The position numbers and the translations under genes were made by a program. The notes under the pieces are model-generated. The model did no database searches, was not told where the DNA came from, and saw only the letters and a list, made by a program, of their open reading frames with translations. Of a stretch of DNA of 64,000 nt, positions 8,080-16,685 are shown piece by piece (positions within the stretch are counted from its first letter, which is position 1; every line of letters begins with the position of its first letter). The stretch lies in contig CAUJDW010000079.1 in NCBI GenBank assembly GCA_963169455.1, positions 42,709 to 106,708 of the forward strand. Reading direction: 5' to 3'. This DNA is from Bacteroidota bacterium (GTDB taxonomy: Bacteria; Bacteroidota; Bacteroidia; Chitinophagales; Saprospiraceae).

Positions 8080-9006
8080 TTAAAAATCGATATCCGCATC
8101 GAAATTGACCAAATCGACAAAGCGGGCGATGCGCTCCCGGATCTCTTTGTTGGACAGCCCTTTCAGGCGTTCGATGCTGAATTTTTCCACGCAGAAGGAG
8201 GCCATGGCCGAGCCGTAGATCACGGCTCTTTTCATGTTTTCAAAAGACAGGTCCTCGGTTTTGGCCAGATAGCCGATGAAACCTCCGGCAAAAGTGTCGC
8301 CGGCGCCGGTGGGGTCGAAAACTTCTGCAAGGGGCAAAGCGGGGGCGAAGAAGATGTTGCCGCCGGCAAACAGCAGGGCGCCGTGTTCCCCTTTTTTGAT
8401 GACCAGGTATCTGGGGCCCAGGCGGTGAATGGCGTCGGCGGCTTTGACCAGCGAGTGTTCGCCGGACAACTGCCGGGCCTCTTCGTCGTTGATGACCAGG
8501 ACGTCGATCATTTTCAGCACTTCCAGCAGGCCTTCCATGGCCGTGTTCATCCAGAAGTTCATGGTGTCCAGGGCGATCAGCCTGGGGCGTCGCTCCAGTT
8601 GTTCGATCACTTTCCGCTGAATGGCCGGCGTGAGGTTGCCGAGCATCAGGTAGTCCACTTTCCTGTAATGGGCGGGCAGAACGGGGTCGAAATCGGCCAG
8701 CACGTTGAGCTGGGTGTCCAAAGTGTCCCGGTCGTTGAGGTTGTTGTGGTAGCGGCCGGCCCAGAAAAAGGATTTTTCCCCTTCCCGCACCTGCAGCCCG
8801 TCCAGGTCGATGCCCCTCGACCGCAGGTAGGCCAGCTCATCAACGGGGAAGTCGTCGCCAATGACCGAAACGATCTTGATATTACTGGCAAAGTAGGATG
8901 CGGCAAGCGCGATATAGGTAGCCGCTCCGCCGACGACCATCTCCGCCCGCCCGAATGGCGTCTCGATGTCGTCAAAAGCAACGGTGCCAACTGCAAGTAA
9001 GCTCAT
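8080..9006 (-). CDS. PfkB-family sugar kinase
   Basis: 308 residues of the ribokinase/PfkB fold. The N-terminal glycine motif VVGGAATYIALAASYF binds sugar, and the C-terminal signature DPTGAGDTFAGGFIGYL contains the catalytic aspartate and anion hole. ATP-dependent phosphorylation of a sugar, nucleoside or related alcohol is expected; the substrate cannot be read from sequence. The gene stands alone between the sigma-factor cluster and tRNA-Asn and is divergent from the tRNA. Confidence 0.9.
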   Translation of the reverse strand: MSLLAVGTVAFDDIETPFGRAEMVVGGAATYIALAASYFASNIKIVSVIGDDFPVDELAYLRSRGIDLDGLQVREGEKSFFWAGRYHNNLNDRDTLDTQLNVLADFDPVLPAHYRKVDYLMLGNLTPAIQRKVIEQLERRPRLIALDTMNFWMNTAMEGLLEVLKMIDVLVINDEEARQLSGEHSLVKAADAIHRLGPRYLVIKKGEHGALLFAGGNIFFAPALPLAEVFDPTGAGDTFAGGFIGYLAKTEDLSFENMKRAVIYGSAMASFCVEKFSIERLKGLSNKEIRERIARFVDLVNFDADIDF

Positions 9007-9040
9007 GAGTCTTTTTTTTCAGGAAAATTTCATGCAAATA

Positions 9041-9071
9041 TTGCACTTTATTCCCTGAAGTGATAACTTTG
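9041..9071 (+). promoter_or_regulatory. Bacteroidota-type promoter of tRNA-Asn
   Basis: TTG at 9041-9043 and TAACTTTG at 9064-9071 are separated by 20 bases, matching the Bacteroidota primary sigma consensus (TTG, N19-21, TAnnTTTG). The tRNA begins 40 bases downstream. Confidence 0.8.
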
Positions 9072-9110
9072 CACGCGCCTTTTGAAGAAAAGGATTTTTG
9101 AAGAAATAAT

Positions 9111-9184
9111 GCCTCAGTAGCTCAGTTGGTTAGAGCGGCGGACTGTTAATCCGTAGGTCCAAGGTTCAAGTCCTTGCTGAGGCG
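9111..9184 (+). tRNA. tRNA-Asn (GTT)
   Basis: Complete cloverleaf of 74 nt. The acceptor stem GCCTCAG pairs with CTGAGGC, discriminator G; the D-arm is GCTCAGTTGGTTAGAGC. The anticodon loop reads CTGTTAA with anticodon GTT, and the T-arm contains GGTTCAAGTCC. CCA is not encoded. A consensus promoter lies upstream and a perfect terminator hairpin follows directly. Confidence 0.97.
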
Positions 9185-9185
9185 C

Positions 9186-9218
9186 AAAGCCCTGGAGCAA
9201 TTGCTCCAGGGCTTTTTT
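9186..9218 (+). terminator. Rho-independent terminator of tRNA-Asn
   Basis: A perfect 30-base palindrome (AAAGCCCTGGAGCAA and its complement) is followed by a T run. It starts two bases after the tRNA discriminator. Confidence 0.9.
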
Positions 9219-9326
9219 ATTTGAGCCCCTTTTCCAACCCGATTTGGATAGAGCCGCCCCGCTTTTTGTACTGATATCGAAATTCAGCCCACCGTCAATC
9301 GAGAACCGGAAAGGAGGCAATCACCC

Positions 9327-9791
9327 CTACCCTTCCATGGCCTCCAGTATCTGCTCGGCATGAGCCTGGGTATCCACTTTGGTGAAGACCCTGGCGATCT
9401 TTCCGGCCTCGTCGATGACAAATGTTGTGCGGTGCACGCCGTCGTATTTCTTGCCCATGAATTGCTTGGGCCCCCAGACGCCGTAGGCGTTCAGAACGGC
9501 CTTCTCCGTATCGGCGATCAGGGGGAATGGCAGGCTGTATTTGTCGATGAACTTCTGGTGTTTCTTCGGGCTGTCGGGGCTCACGCCGATCAGGGCGTAT
9601 CCTTTCGACTGCAGCAGGGCGTAGTTGTCGCGCAGGTTGCAGGCCTCAGCGGTGCAGCCGGGGGTATCGTCCTTGGGGTAAAAGTAAAGGATCAGTTTTT
9701 TTCCTTTGAAGTCGGAAAGGGAAACGGTTTGCTCATTCTGATCGGCCCCTTTGAAGTCCGGAGCCATATCGCCTTCCTTGAGATGTGTCAT
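9327..9791 (-). CDS. bcp: Thioredoxin-dependent thiol peroxidase (BCP/PrxQ)
   Basis: 154 residues, the usual BCP length. It has the peroxiredoxin core FYPKDDTPGCTAEACNLRD with peroxidatic Cys near residue 45 and the resolving Cys five residues later (C-T-A-E-A-C), typical of the PrxQ class. It reduces hydroperoxides in the cytoplasm using thioredoxin. A five-copy TTACCC array lies about 100 bp upstream of its start, between it and the small plus-strand ORF at 10001. Confidence 0.95.
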   Translation of the reverse strand: MTHLKEGDMAPDFKGADQNEQTVSLSDFKGKKLILYFYPKDDTPGCTAEACNLRDNYALLQSKGYALIGVSPDSPKKHQKFIDKYSLPFPLIADTEKAVLNAYGVWGPKQFMGKKYDGVHRTTFVIDEAGKIARVFTKVDTQAHAEQILEAMEG

Positions 9792-9893
9792 ATTGCATCC
9801 TGTTTTTTAGTTCTGGAATACTTGCAAAACAAGAAGAGCGCCTCCCGGTTCATGAGGGTGTTTCATTTATTCCTGTTTTTGCAGGCGGCGGTT

Positions 9894-9939
9894 TTACCCG
9901 ATTTTACCCAACATTACCCGATTTTACCCCCATTTACCC
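9894..9939. repeat. Phased TTACCC array, 5 copies at 10-bp spacing
   Basis: TTACCC occurs at 9894, 9904, 9914, 9924 and 9934, always 10 bp apart, with variable four-base spacers. A TAATTTTG element (a possible -7 box) lies at 9952-9959 just downstream on the plus strand. The array is in the divergent region between bcp and a small ORF and shares its unit and spacing with the array at 3716. Confidence 0.7.
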
Positions 9940-10000
9940 AGTGCCCGGGCTTAATTTTGTCATGTCGCTTTTTTGCTGCGTAACCTTAAAATCATGGAGC

Positions 10001-10204
10001 ATGAAAACCAGAATAATCGGAACAGGCCTGCTGCTGGCCCTTTGGGCCGGGGCGGAAGCCTGGCGCTGCGGCCTGATCAACCCTTTCCCGATACCGGAAA
10101 ATGGCGCGCCGCCTCCTGCCGTAACGGACAGCTTGACGGTTCACAGGGACAGCCTGGCAGGCAGCCTGCTTAATGCGGGGATCAACCTTCCAGGCGGGCA
10201 ATGA
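10001..10204 (+). CDS. Small hypothetical protein with signal-peptide-like N-terminus
   Basis: 67 residues starting at ATG 10001 (MKTRIIGTGLLLALWAGAEA), which looks like a secretion signal, followed by a short Pro- and Leu-rich segment. A TAATTTTG box at 9952-9959 may drive it. I do not recognise a family. Overlapping frames are also open for a similar length, so coding status is uncertain. Confidence 0.35.
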   Translation: MKTRIIGTGLLLALWAGAEAWRCGLINPFPIPENGAPPPAVTDSLTVHRDSLAGSLLNAGINLPGGQ

Positions 10205-10264
10205 CCAGGAACCAAGGGGAGAGAGGGGGAGATGAGCCCCCCCGGCAAGCCCTGCAACCACCCC

Positions 10265-11269
10265 CTACAAGCCCGCCTTCGCCGATATTTCCAGCATGCG
10301 GTCGATGGAAGCGCGGCCCTGTTCGATGACCCAATCGGGGAGGGTGATCTCCGGTAGTTCGTACTTCATGCAGACGTACAGTTTCTCCAGCGTATTGCGC
10401 TTCATGTGCGGGCATTCGTTGCAGGCGCAGGTGTTGTTGGGCGGAGCAGGAATGAAGGTTTTTTGCGGAGAAGCCTTCTCCATCTGGTGAATGATGCCGG
10501 GTTCGGTGGCGACGATGAACTCCGTGGCGGCGCTGCGCTGCGTGTATTTCAGCAGCCCGGTAGTGGAGCCGATGAAATCCGCCATTTCCAGGATGTGGGG
10601 CTCGCACTCGGGGTGGGCGATGAATTCGGCGCCGGGGTGGCGCATTTTCAGCTTGACGATCTTCTCGTGCGAAAATATCTCGTGCACCATACAGCTGCCG
10701 TTCCACAGCACCAGGTCCCGGCCGGTCTTTTTGATCAGGTAGCGCCCCAGGTTTACATCCGGGGCGAAGATGATGCCTTTGTCTTTTGGAATGCTCTCGA
10801 TGATCTGCACGGCATTGGTGGAGGTGCAGCAGATATCGGTCAGCGTCTTCAGCTCGGCCGTGCAGTTGATGTAACTCACTACCACGTGATCCGGATATTT
10901 TTCCTTAAACTTCCGGAACAGCGGCGGCGGGCAGGAATCGGCCAGCGAGCAACCTGCTTTCAGGTCGGGCAGCAGCACCTTTTTCTGCGGAGAGAGCATT
11001 TTGGCCGTTTCCGCCATAAAGTGCACCCCTGCGAAAACGATGATTTCCGCATCCGTCTTCGCGGCCTGCTGGGATAGCCCAAGGCTGTCGCCGATGTAGT
11101 CTGCGATATCCTGGATGTCCGGCTCCTGATAGTAATGCGCCAGGATGATGGCGTTTTTCTCCTTTTTCAGTTTTTCGATCTCCTCAAACAGGTCGAGGGT
11201 GGGGTTTACGTCGATATCCAGGTAGCCTTTCTGCTCCAGTTGTTGTTCCGCAAGGGTTAATATGGACAT
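10265..11269 (-). CDS. nadA: Quinolinate synthase A
   Basis: 334 residues. NadA condenses iminoaspartate with dihydroxyacetone phosphate to quinolinate in NAD synthesis, using a [4Fe-4S] cluster. Conserved segments are [31 protein letters not shown], the first ligand region [29 protein letters not shown], and the C-terminal [17 protein letters not shown]. NadB and NadC are not in the window. An inverted repeat (11359-11381) lies upstream. Confidence 0.97.
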   Translation of the reverse strand: MSILTLAEQQLEQKGYLDIDVNPTLDLFEEIEKLKKEKNAIILAHYYQEPDIQDIADYIGDSLGLSQQAAKTDAEIIVFAGVHFMAETAKMLSPQKKVLLPDLKAGCSLADSCPPPLFRKFKEKYPDHVVVSYINCTAELKTLTDICCTSTNAVQIIESIPKDKGIIFAPDVNLGRYLIKKTGRDLVLWNGSCMVHEIFSHEKIVKLKMRHPGAEFIAHPECEPHILEMADFIGSTTGLLKYTQRSAATEFIVATEPGIIHQMEKASPQKTFIPAPPNNTCACNECPHMKRNTLEKLYVCMKYELPEITLPDWVIEQGRASIDRMLEISAKAGL

Positions 11270-11684
11270 GGTTGAGTTTTTTTGTGCAGCAAAATGAATA
11301 TATCTTCCTTTCCTCCCTTTTTCGTGAAAAATAACGCTAACATAGCGAAAATAGTTTGCTTAGTTTGGTTTTTAAACTAAGTTTTGGCAAAAACGCGCCC
11401 GGCATAGCGCTTGTTTGGAGGCCGGTTTTTGAGTCGGAACCAAGCTTTTAAGTAGTTGGACACATTTAGCAGAACAATATAGCAATATAGCAATATGACA
11501 ATATATAGCAATATAGCAATATAGCAATATAGCAATATAGCAATATGACAATATGACAATATGACAATATAACCCAGCCCCAGGAACAATGCTATTGAGG
11601 CCATATTTCCGAAGCAGTATGAGTTACAATAAATGTGCTCAACAACTTAAGCCGGGGTGAATTTACTCCTTGCCGAAGGCAGGT
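11270..11684. other. Noncoding region between nadA and the RsmI-like gene
   Basis: About 415 bases without a credible gene. It holds an 8-bp perfect inverted repeat CTTAGTTT/AAACTAAG (11359-11366 and 11374-11381) and the 8-bp microsatellite at 11475-11573. A 75-codon minus-strand ORF across the microsatellite is only the translation of the repeat. Confidence 0.7.
11475..11573. repeat. 8-bp tandem microsatellite (CAATATAG / CAATATGA)
   Basis: About 12 units of an 8-base repeat in two versions: blocks of CAATATAG and of CAATATGA alternate, with one unit extended by two bases (CAATATATAG). The low GC contrasts sharply with the flanks. It lies about 200 bp upstream of the nadA start and beyond the 3' end of the RsmI-like gene. 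Slippage-prone. Confidence 0.9.
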
Positions 11685-12395
11685 TTATTTACCGAGCAGG
11701 AAGATGGCGGGTTGTTTGTCCAGGTTTGGGATTTGGGTTTTGCGCCAGCTGGCGATTGGCAGGGTGCGCACGTATTCCGAAGGCAGGGTCAGGGCGGCGG
11801 CGATGCAAAAGAGCATGTCGGGGGAAAGGGTATTGATGGCCGTTTCGATGAGGGCCATATTGCGGTATGGGGTTTCGATGAATATCTGGGCCTGGGCGTG
11901 TTTGAACACCCTTTGTTCCAGGAATTTCAGTTCCCGCATCAGCTCGGGCTTTTTGGGCGGCAGGTAGCCGTGGAAGCAGAAGTTCTGGCCGTTCAGCCCG
12001 GAGGCCATCAGCCCCAGCAGGATGGAGGAGGGCCCCACCAGGGGCGCCACTTCGATGCCCATCTGGTGGGCCGTTTGCACGACGAGGGCGCCGGGGTCGG
12101 CCACGCCGGGGCAGCCGGCCTCGCTGAGCAGCCCGATGTCGCGGCCTTGCTGCGCCGCCTCGAGGAACAGCGCGCGTTCCTCCGCCGGGGTGTGTTTGTC
12201 GATCTCAAAAAACGTCAGCTCGCTGAATGGCTTCACCGGATTGGTCTCCCTGATGAAGCGGCGCGCGGTTTTGGCGCGCTCGGCGATGAATACATCCAGC
12301 CGGTGGAGGATATCGATCACATAGGAAGGTATGGTGTGGGTTGCCTGCTCTCCCAGAGGCGCGGGAATGAGGTATAGTTTGCCTTTGGTTGCCAT
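11685..12395 (-). CDS. RsmI-like SAM-dependent methyltransferase (tetrapyrrole methylase fold)
   Basis: 236 residues, close to the short RsmI relatives of Bacteroidota. It opens with KGKLYLIPAPLGE and contains VFIAERAKTARRF, the SAM-binding LLSEAGCPGVADPGA, VAPLVGPSSILLGLMASGL and FIETPYRNM. RsmI 2'-O-methylates C1402 of 16S rRNA; whether this short paralogue does the same is inferred. It is divergent from the Uma2 remnant. Confidence 0.87.
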   Translation of the reverse strand: MATKGKLYLIPAPLGEQATHTIPSYVIDILHRLDVFIAERAKTARRFIRETNPVKPFSELTFFEIDKHTPAEERALFLEAAQQGRDIGLLSEAGCPGVADPGALVVQTAHQMGIEVAPLVGPSSILLGLMASGLNGQNFCFHGYLPPKKPELMRELKFLEQRVFKHAQAQIFIETPYRNMALIETAINTLSPDMLFCIAAALTLPSEYVRTLPIASWRKTQIPNLDKQPAIFLLGK

Positions 12396-12440
12396 GAGGC
12401 GAAGTTACGCTATAATGCTTATTTTTGTAAAAAGAAGCCC

Positions 12441-12831
12441 ATGGAAGGAGCGAAGAAGTTTTACAGCGTGGCGGATTATCTGGAGTTGGAGGCCCACAGT
12501 GAGCAAAAACACGAGTTTTGGGACGGAGCCATCGTGGCTATGCCGGGGGGTGCTATTCCTCACAACACGATCAGTGGGAACGCCTATTTTGCTTTAAGGG
12601 CAATTGGTAAAAAGGGTTGCACAGTCTTTAACAGTGATCAGAAAATATTTTTTGAAGCACTTAATCACTTTGTCTATCCGGATGTTAGTGTTGTTTGCGG
12701 CCCCATTGAAGTATCCATCCAGGATGAACAGAATGTTTGCGGTTCATACGATGGGGGTGGAAATCCCCATGAAAGATATTTATGCGGGAGCGCCGGGCCT
12801 GAAAGCCCCTCAAATCAAGCTTGACCTTTGA
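12441..12831 (+). pseudogene. Uma2-family (DUF820) nuclease-like gene with internal deletion and frame change
   Basis: The first frame (from ATG 12441) encodes a normal Uma2 N-terminus: FYSVADYLELEAHSEQKHEFW, then YPDVSVVCGP near residue 80. Just after DEQN the sequence jumps; the expected central part with the LVIVEVLSPST-type catalytic motif is missing. The typical C-terminal end (GVEIPMKDIYAG) appears in the next frame at about 12754-12800. An out-of-frame deletion of roughly 60-70 codons fits. The remnant runs into the start of scpA. Confidence 0.75.
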
Positions 12832-12838
12832 AGAAAAC

Positions 12839-13600
12839 ATGGACAATTCCTATACCATAAAACTTCCCCAGTTCGAAGGCCCCTTCGACCTGCTCCTCTT
12901 CTTCATCGAGCGGGACGAGCTGGACATTTACGACATCCCCATCGCCAGGATTACCGATGACTTCCTGGCTTATATCCGCCACATGGAGCAGATGAACATC
13001 GACCTGGCCAGCGAGTTCATCCTGGTGGCGGCGACGCTTTGCCGCATCAAGGCCAAGATGCTCCTGCCCCGCAAGCCGGTTGACGAGCAGGGCAACGAGA
13101 TCGACCCGCGCGAAGAGCTGGTGCAGCGCCTCCTGGAATACAAACGCTACAAAAGCGTGCTGGACGAGATGCGCCAGATGGAAGAGGCGCGCGGCCTGCG
13201 CAGCTTCCGGGGCAACACCAGCCGCGAGCTCCAGCAGATCGCCACCAAAGCCCTGGTGGACAACGAGCTGGAATCCCTCTCCTTGTTCAAACTGCTGCGC
13301 GCTTTTGAGCGCGTCATGCAGCGCTTCGAACATGCGAACCCCAGGGCCGTGCACCGCATCGTCCAGTTCAGCTACACCATCGAAGAGCAACAATCCCAGA
13401 TATTCTCCCGCATTGCCGGCGGGCGCCGGGCCAATTTCAAGGATATTTTTTCCGAATGCCGGAACCGCATCCACGCCATCGTTACCTTCCTGGCGCTGCT
13501 GGAGCTGCTCAACCTGCAGCAGGTCAGCATCATCCAGGGCCTGGGGCTGAACAATTTCTGGCTGGAAGAAAAACGGCCCGCCGCCGAGGAGGAGGAATAG
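12839..13600 (+). CDS. scpA: Segregation and condensation protein A
   Basis: 253 residues. ScpA is the kleisin that joins Smc and ScpB in the bacterial condensin complex. Hallmarks are the N-terminal YTIKLPQFEGPFDLLLFFIE, DIYDIPIARITDDFL, DLASEFILVAATLCRIKAKM and a C-terminal winged-helix region (VTFLALLELLNLQQV). The ATG at 12839 is preferred over the in-frame TTG at 12821, which lies inside the Uma2 remnant. The tail is acidic (EEEE). Confidence 0.95.
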   Translation: MDNSYTIKLPQFEGPFDLLLFFIERDELDIYDIPIARITDDFLAYIRHMEQMNIDLASEFILVAATLCRIKAKMLLPRKPVDEQGNEIDPREELVQRLLEYKRYKSVLDEMRQMEEARGLRSFRGNTSRELQQIATKALVDNELESLSLFKLLRAFERVMQRFEHANPRAVHRIVQFSYTIEEQQSQIFSRIAGGRRANFKDIFSECRNRIHAIVTFLALLELLNLQQVSIIQGLGLNNFWLEEKRPAAEEEE

Positions 13601-13697
13601 GCAGGGGTGGGAATATCCGGAGCATTTTCCGCAAAAAAGCCGTATTTTTAGTGGGCTGATCAGAACTACTTTTTCAACACCCTAAAACCCTCCGGCC

Positions 13698-14651
13698 ATG
13701 AATCCTCCTGCACCCTGCCTGCGGTTCTTCTCCGTGCTCGTTTGTTGCCTGTTCTTTTACACCAACCTCCTTACCGGCCAGCCCGGAAGAGCCGATAAAA
13801 TCACTTTTTATACCGGCATTTCTCCCGTCATCCTCAAAAAGGACGCCGTAGAGGCCACCTTCAACAACTCCCTAACCTCGTTCTGGGTTGCCGTCAATGA
13901 GTACCTGCCGGCCTACAACGCCAGCCGGGTAGCCAACCGCTACCGCTTTTCCCGGCTGGAACAGCTGGCCCGCGTCAGCTATGGCTTTTCACCGGGCGGC
14001 AGGTGGGACCTCGGCGCGGAATTCCGCTACACCCATTCCCGGCTGGACGATGAAGCCCGGAGTTCTCCCTTCAGGGTGTTCGAAGGGGAAAGCGGCAGCG
14101 GCGACACCTTTCGCGGGCTGTCCTACCTGGGGCTGAGATTCCGGGCGGCGCCTTTTGAAACCCTTCCCGAGCTGAGCCTGCAGGCCACGGTGCACTATCC
14201 CTTTGCCCGGCAGGAAGAACTCCGCCTCCGCCTTGGCGCCCAGCGGACGCAGCTCGGGGCCATGGCGACTTTTTACCGGCAGTTCAATGCCTCCACCTAT
14301 CTGTTTTTGCAGGGCGAGTGGCGGGCGCACCTGAAAAATGACGAGAACCCCTTTACCACCCATACGCCTTCAGCCAGCGGATTCCTGGTGCTGGACCTAT
14401 GGGATGGGCAATGGTATCTGTTCCCAGGCCTGACCTATGGCGTAGCTCTCCAGAAAAGTGCGGGCGGTTCGCTGGCCAGGCTCAACCACCAGTTCCTGGG
14501 CAGCCTGGGGCTCTTGTTCCAGCCAGACGTCCGCTACGGCATCCTGTTCAATACGCAGTTCCCGTTCATTCTGGATAGCGGCAGCTTCTATACCGAGTGG
14601 GTGCCGGAGAGTTACAGCTCCTTCACCCTCGGCATCCGGTTGTGGTATTGA
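13698..14651 (+). CDS. Hypothetical secreted or outer-membrane protein
   Basis: 317 residues with a signal peptide (FFSVLVCCLFFYTNLLTGQ). The remainder alternates hydrophobic and polar residues with many aromatics, with strands ending in aromatic residues (WDLGAEFRYTH, SYLGLRFRA) and a terminal SSFTLGIRLWY, all suggesting an outer-membrane beta-barrel. No family recognised. It is convergent with the lipoprotein gene at 14680, 28 bases apart. Confidence 0.7.
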   Translation: MNPPAPCLRFFSVLVCCLFFYTNLLTGQPGRADKITFYTGISPVILKKDAVEATFNNSLTSFWVAVNEYLPAYNASRVANRYRFSRLEQLARVSYGFSPGGRWDLGAEFRYTHSRLDDEARSSPFRVFEGESGSGDTFRGLSYLGLRFRAAPFETLPELSLQATVHYPFARQEELRLRLGAQRTQLGAMATFYRQFNASTYLFLQGEWRAHLKNDENPFTTHTPSASGFLVLDLWDGQWYLFPGLTYGVALQKSAGGSLARLNHQFLGSLGLLFQPDVRYGILFNTQFPFILDSGSFYTEWVPESYSSFTLGIRLWY

Positions 14652-14679
14652 AGCTGTTTACTCCGCCAATTCGGCGCCT

Positions 14680-15534
14680 CTACAAACAATCGAATGGGAC
14701 CCCGGGAATTGCCTGCTGGTAAACCAGGAGTTGCCTGCCCGTCGATTGTGAGGTGAGCAGCATCATGTGGCTGCGGGCGCGGTATTCGGGCGGCAGCCCG
14801 CTGATGCAATCGGCCCCGGCGGATTCCCAGGCCCGGTACTGTTCCGGCGCATCGTTGGGGTTGATCAGCTGCCCCTCAAATTCTTCGAGGCTGCCGTCGG
14901 CCCGCTCGATGGACAGGTGGAGGATGCCCCGGCTATCCATAAAGCCCGACATCTGGTTTTGTTCATACAAAACACCTGCAGTCTGGCAGGTGCTCTGCTC
15001 GAAACTCGTCAGCGGGTCGAGGGTGAGGGTGCAGTGCCCATCCGGGTTGGGAACGAATTTGAACCAGAGGCAGTAGTCCAGGTTTTGCGGGCTCAGCCAG
15101 GCGTTTTCGATGCTCGGGGGGAAGTCGGCGGGCAGGGTCGGGATAATGATCTCCGGGAGGGGCGGAAAGACGTAGTCCGGGTTGTTCAGGAAAAAATCCG
15201 CGCCGGTTACGTTGAAATCCAGGGCCACGAAGTCCTGGCAGTCGGGGTCTTCGATGCGCATTTCCACCTTGCCGGGGTTTAGCCCGCCGGGGACGGTAAC
15301 GGCCAGCCCGACATTGTCGATGAACCGGCTTCTTTCGGCCGCAACCTCATCGAAAAACACCTTCCTGCCCTGCAGCGCCGAGGGCGGGTTGGCCCGGATG
15401 AGGACTTCAAAGCCCGCGGGGTTTTCAATAGTAGAGATGCTTAAGCCGGGTAGGGAATCGCAGTCCGGATTGCAGTGGTAACTCATGCCGATAACGAGCA
15501 GGAAAAAGAAAGGGATGGTTGATCTTCTGATCAT
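14680..15534 (-). CDS. Hypothetical lipoprotein-like secreted protein
   Basis: 284 residues. The N-terminus (MIRRSTIPFFFLLVIGMSYHC) resembles a lipoprotein signal with Cys at residue 21, although the lipobox is not ideal. The mature part is Cys-containing and beta-rich (PDCQDFVALDFNV, FVPNPDGHCTLTLDPL). No domain recognised. It is followed upstream by another secreted protein gene in the same direction (15563), a 28-base gap, so the two may form a unit with the EAD11-like gene. Confidence 0.6.
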   Translation of the reverse strand: MIRRSTIPFFFLLVIGMSYHCNPDCDSLPGLSISTIENPAGFEVLIRANPPSALQGRKVFFDEVAAERSRFIDNVGLAVTVPGGLNPGKVEMRIEDPDCQDFVALDFNVTGADFFLNNPDYVFPPLPEIIIPTLPADFPPSIENAWLSPQNLDYCLWFKFVPNPDGHCTLTLDPLTSFEQSTCQTAGVLYEQNQMSGFMDSRGILHLSIERADGSLEEFEGQLINPNDAPEQYRAWESAGADCISGLPPEYRARSHMMLLTSQSTGRQLLVYQQAIPGVPFDCL

Positions 15535-15562
15535 GGCTTCAGGTGTTGAGTGAGAAAAAGGG

Positions 15563-16645
15563 TTAAAGGGAGATGGACAGTTGCCGGATCATATCCGCGC
15601 ATTTTTTTTCCAGGGTTTCCAGCCTGGGGGATAGCTCAGCCATGGCGGATGCAGCGCCTTTTTCGGCCTCCCGGGCGGCCCGGCTTCGGCCGAGTTGCCC
15701 GGAAAGGTACAGTTTGAGGTTTTCGTTGACGGAAAATTCCATGGGATAGACGGCTTTTTGGTGCACCTCTTCCAGGATGTAGCGGTAGGTTTCCTCCAGC
15801 TGCCGGGCCAGGTCCGGGCTGGCCCAGTAATGCCCTGCCCCCTCCACCTGGCTTTGGTGGTTGTTGAGGATGTAGGCGCGGGCTTCGTTGTACTTGTTGA
15901 TGGCCAGGTACAGTTGCTGCCGCGCCCCTTCATTGAGGAAGTAATGGGAAATGCGCTCCGGCAACAGCATATCGCGCAGGTTTTTCACCTGGTCGGTGTA
16001 CTGTTCGAGCCCAGTCGAAATGGCGTCCATCAGCTCTTTTTGCCGCAGGTACTTTTCTTCCAGCGCCAGGAAAAGCTCCTGTTCCACGCTTGCCAGTTTT
16101 TCTTCCAGCGCAGCAACCATCGACTCCCGTTCCCGGAGGCTGCTTTCGTATTCCACGACAGTGCTGTTGAGCTGATGCAGGGCCTCCTGGTAATGCAGGA
16201 TAGTGTCGAGCATGGCCTTGTGCAATCCGGATAGCTGCCGCTCGCTCAGCTTTCGTTTTGATTCAAGGTTTTTGACTTTTTTCTCCAGGGCGTCGATCTC
16301 CCTGCGGAGCTTTTGGTTTTCCTGTCCGCAGACCCGTATCTGGAGCTCGCCGGAGGGGGGAAGGTAAATTTTCCCGCCAAAAGGAGACACCATTGGGTAT
16401 GGGCACCCTTCCAGCACGACGATAGCTTCATTTTTTTCGGCGCTGAGGTGGAGCATAAAGCGGCCTTCCTGGTCGGTGATGTCATAGTCCTGGCCTGCGA
16501 CGCTTACGGTCACTCCCGGCACGGCTTTCTGCCCGCCTTCGGTGAGTTCGAGCACCAGGCCGCTTACGGCGATGAGCCTGGGGTTTTGGGAGAAGGCGGA
16601 GCTGCAGCCCAACAGGAACAGCAGGTAAAGAGAATGGGTTTTCAT
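15563..16645 (-). CDS. Secreted protein: carboxypeptidase-regulatory-like domain plus coiled coil
   Basis: 360 residues. A signal peptide (MKTHSLYLLFLLGCSSAFSQ) precedes a CarboxypepD_reg/CNA-B-like beta domain (residues 25-105; KAVPGVTVSVAGQDYDITDQ). Residues 110-235 form a long coiled coil (ENQKLRREIDALEKKVKNLE and continuing), and the C-terminal part is helical. It lies 40 bases from the EAD11-like membrane protein gene on the same strand, which carries a similar beta domain outside its membrane helix. The pair may interact; the function is unknown. Confidence 0.65.
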   Translation of the reverse strand: MKTHSLYLLFLLGCSSAFSQNPRLIAVSGLVLELTEGGQKAVPGVTVSVAGQDYDITDQEGRFMLHLSAEKNEAIVVLEGCPYPMVSPFGGKIYLPPSGELQIRVCGQENQKLRREIDALEKKVKNLESKRKLSERQLSGLHKAMLDTILHYQEALHQLNSTVVEYESSLRERESMVAALEEKLASVEQELFLALEEKYLRQKELMDAISTGLEQYTDQVKNLRDMLLPERISHYFLNEGARQQLYLAINKYNEARAYILNNHQSQVEGAGHYWASPDLARQLEETYRYILEEVHQKAVYPMEFSVNENLKLYLSGQLGRSRAAREAEKGAASAMAELSPRLETLEKKCADMIRQLSISL

Positions 16646-16685
16646 AGTATGGGAGGTTAGGTGAATTTCAAATGCCCGTAGAAGG

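Noticed and set aside
9114..9320. 68-codon minus-strand ORF across tRNA-Asn
   Set aside because: It is the antisense translation of the tRNA and its terminator; the tRNA is complete and has its own promoter.
11475..11573. Possible CRISPR array
   Set aside because: Units of 8 bp with no unique spacers and no cas genes nearby.
11377..11604. Hydrophobic 75-codon minus-strand ORF
   Set aside because: Its YCYIAILL-type repeats are only the 8-bp microsatellite read in one frame.
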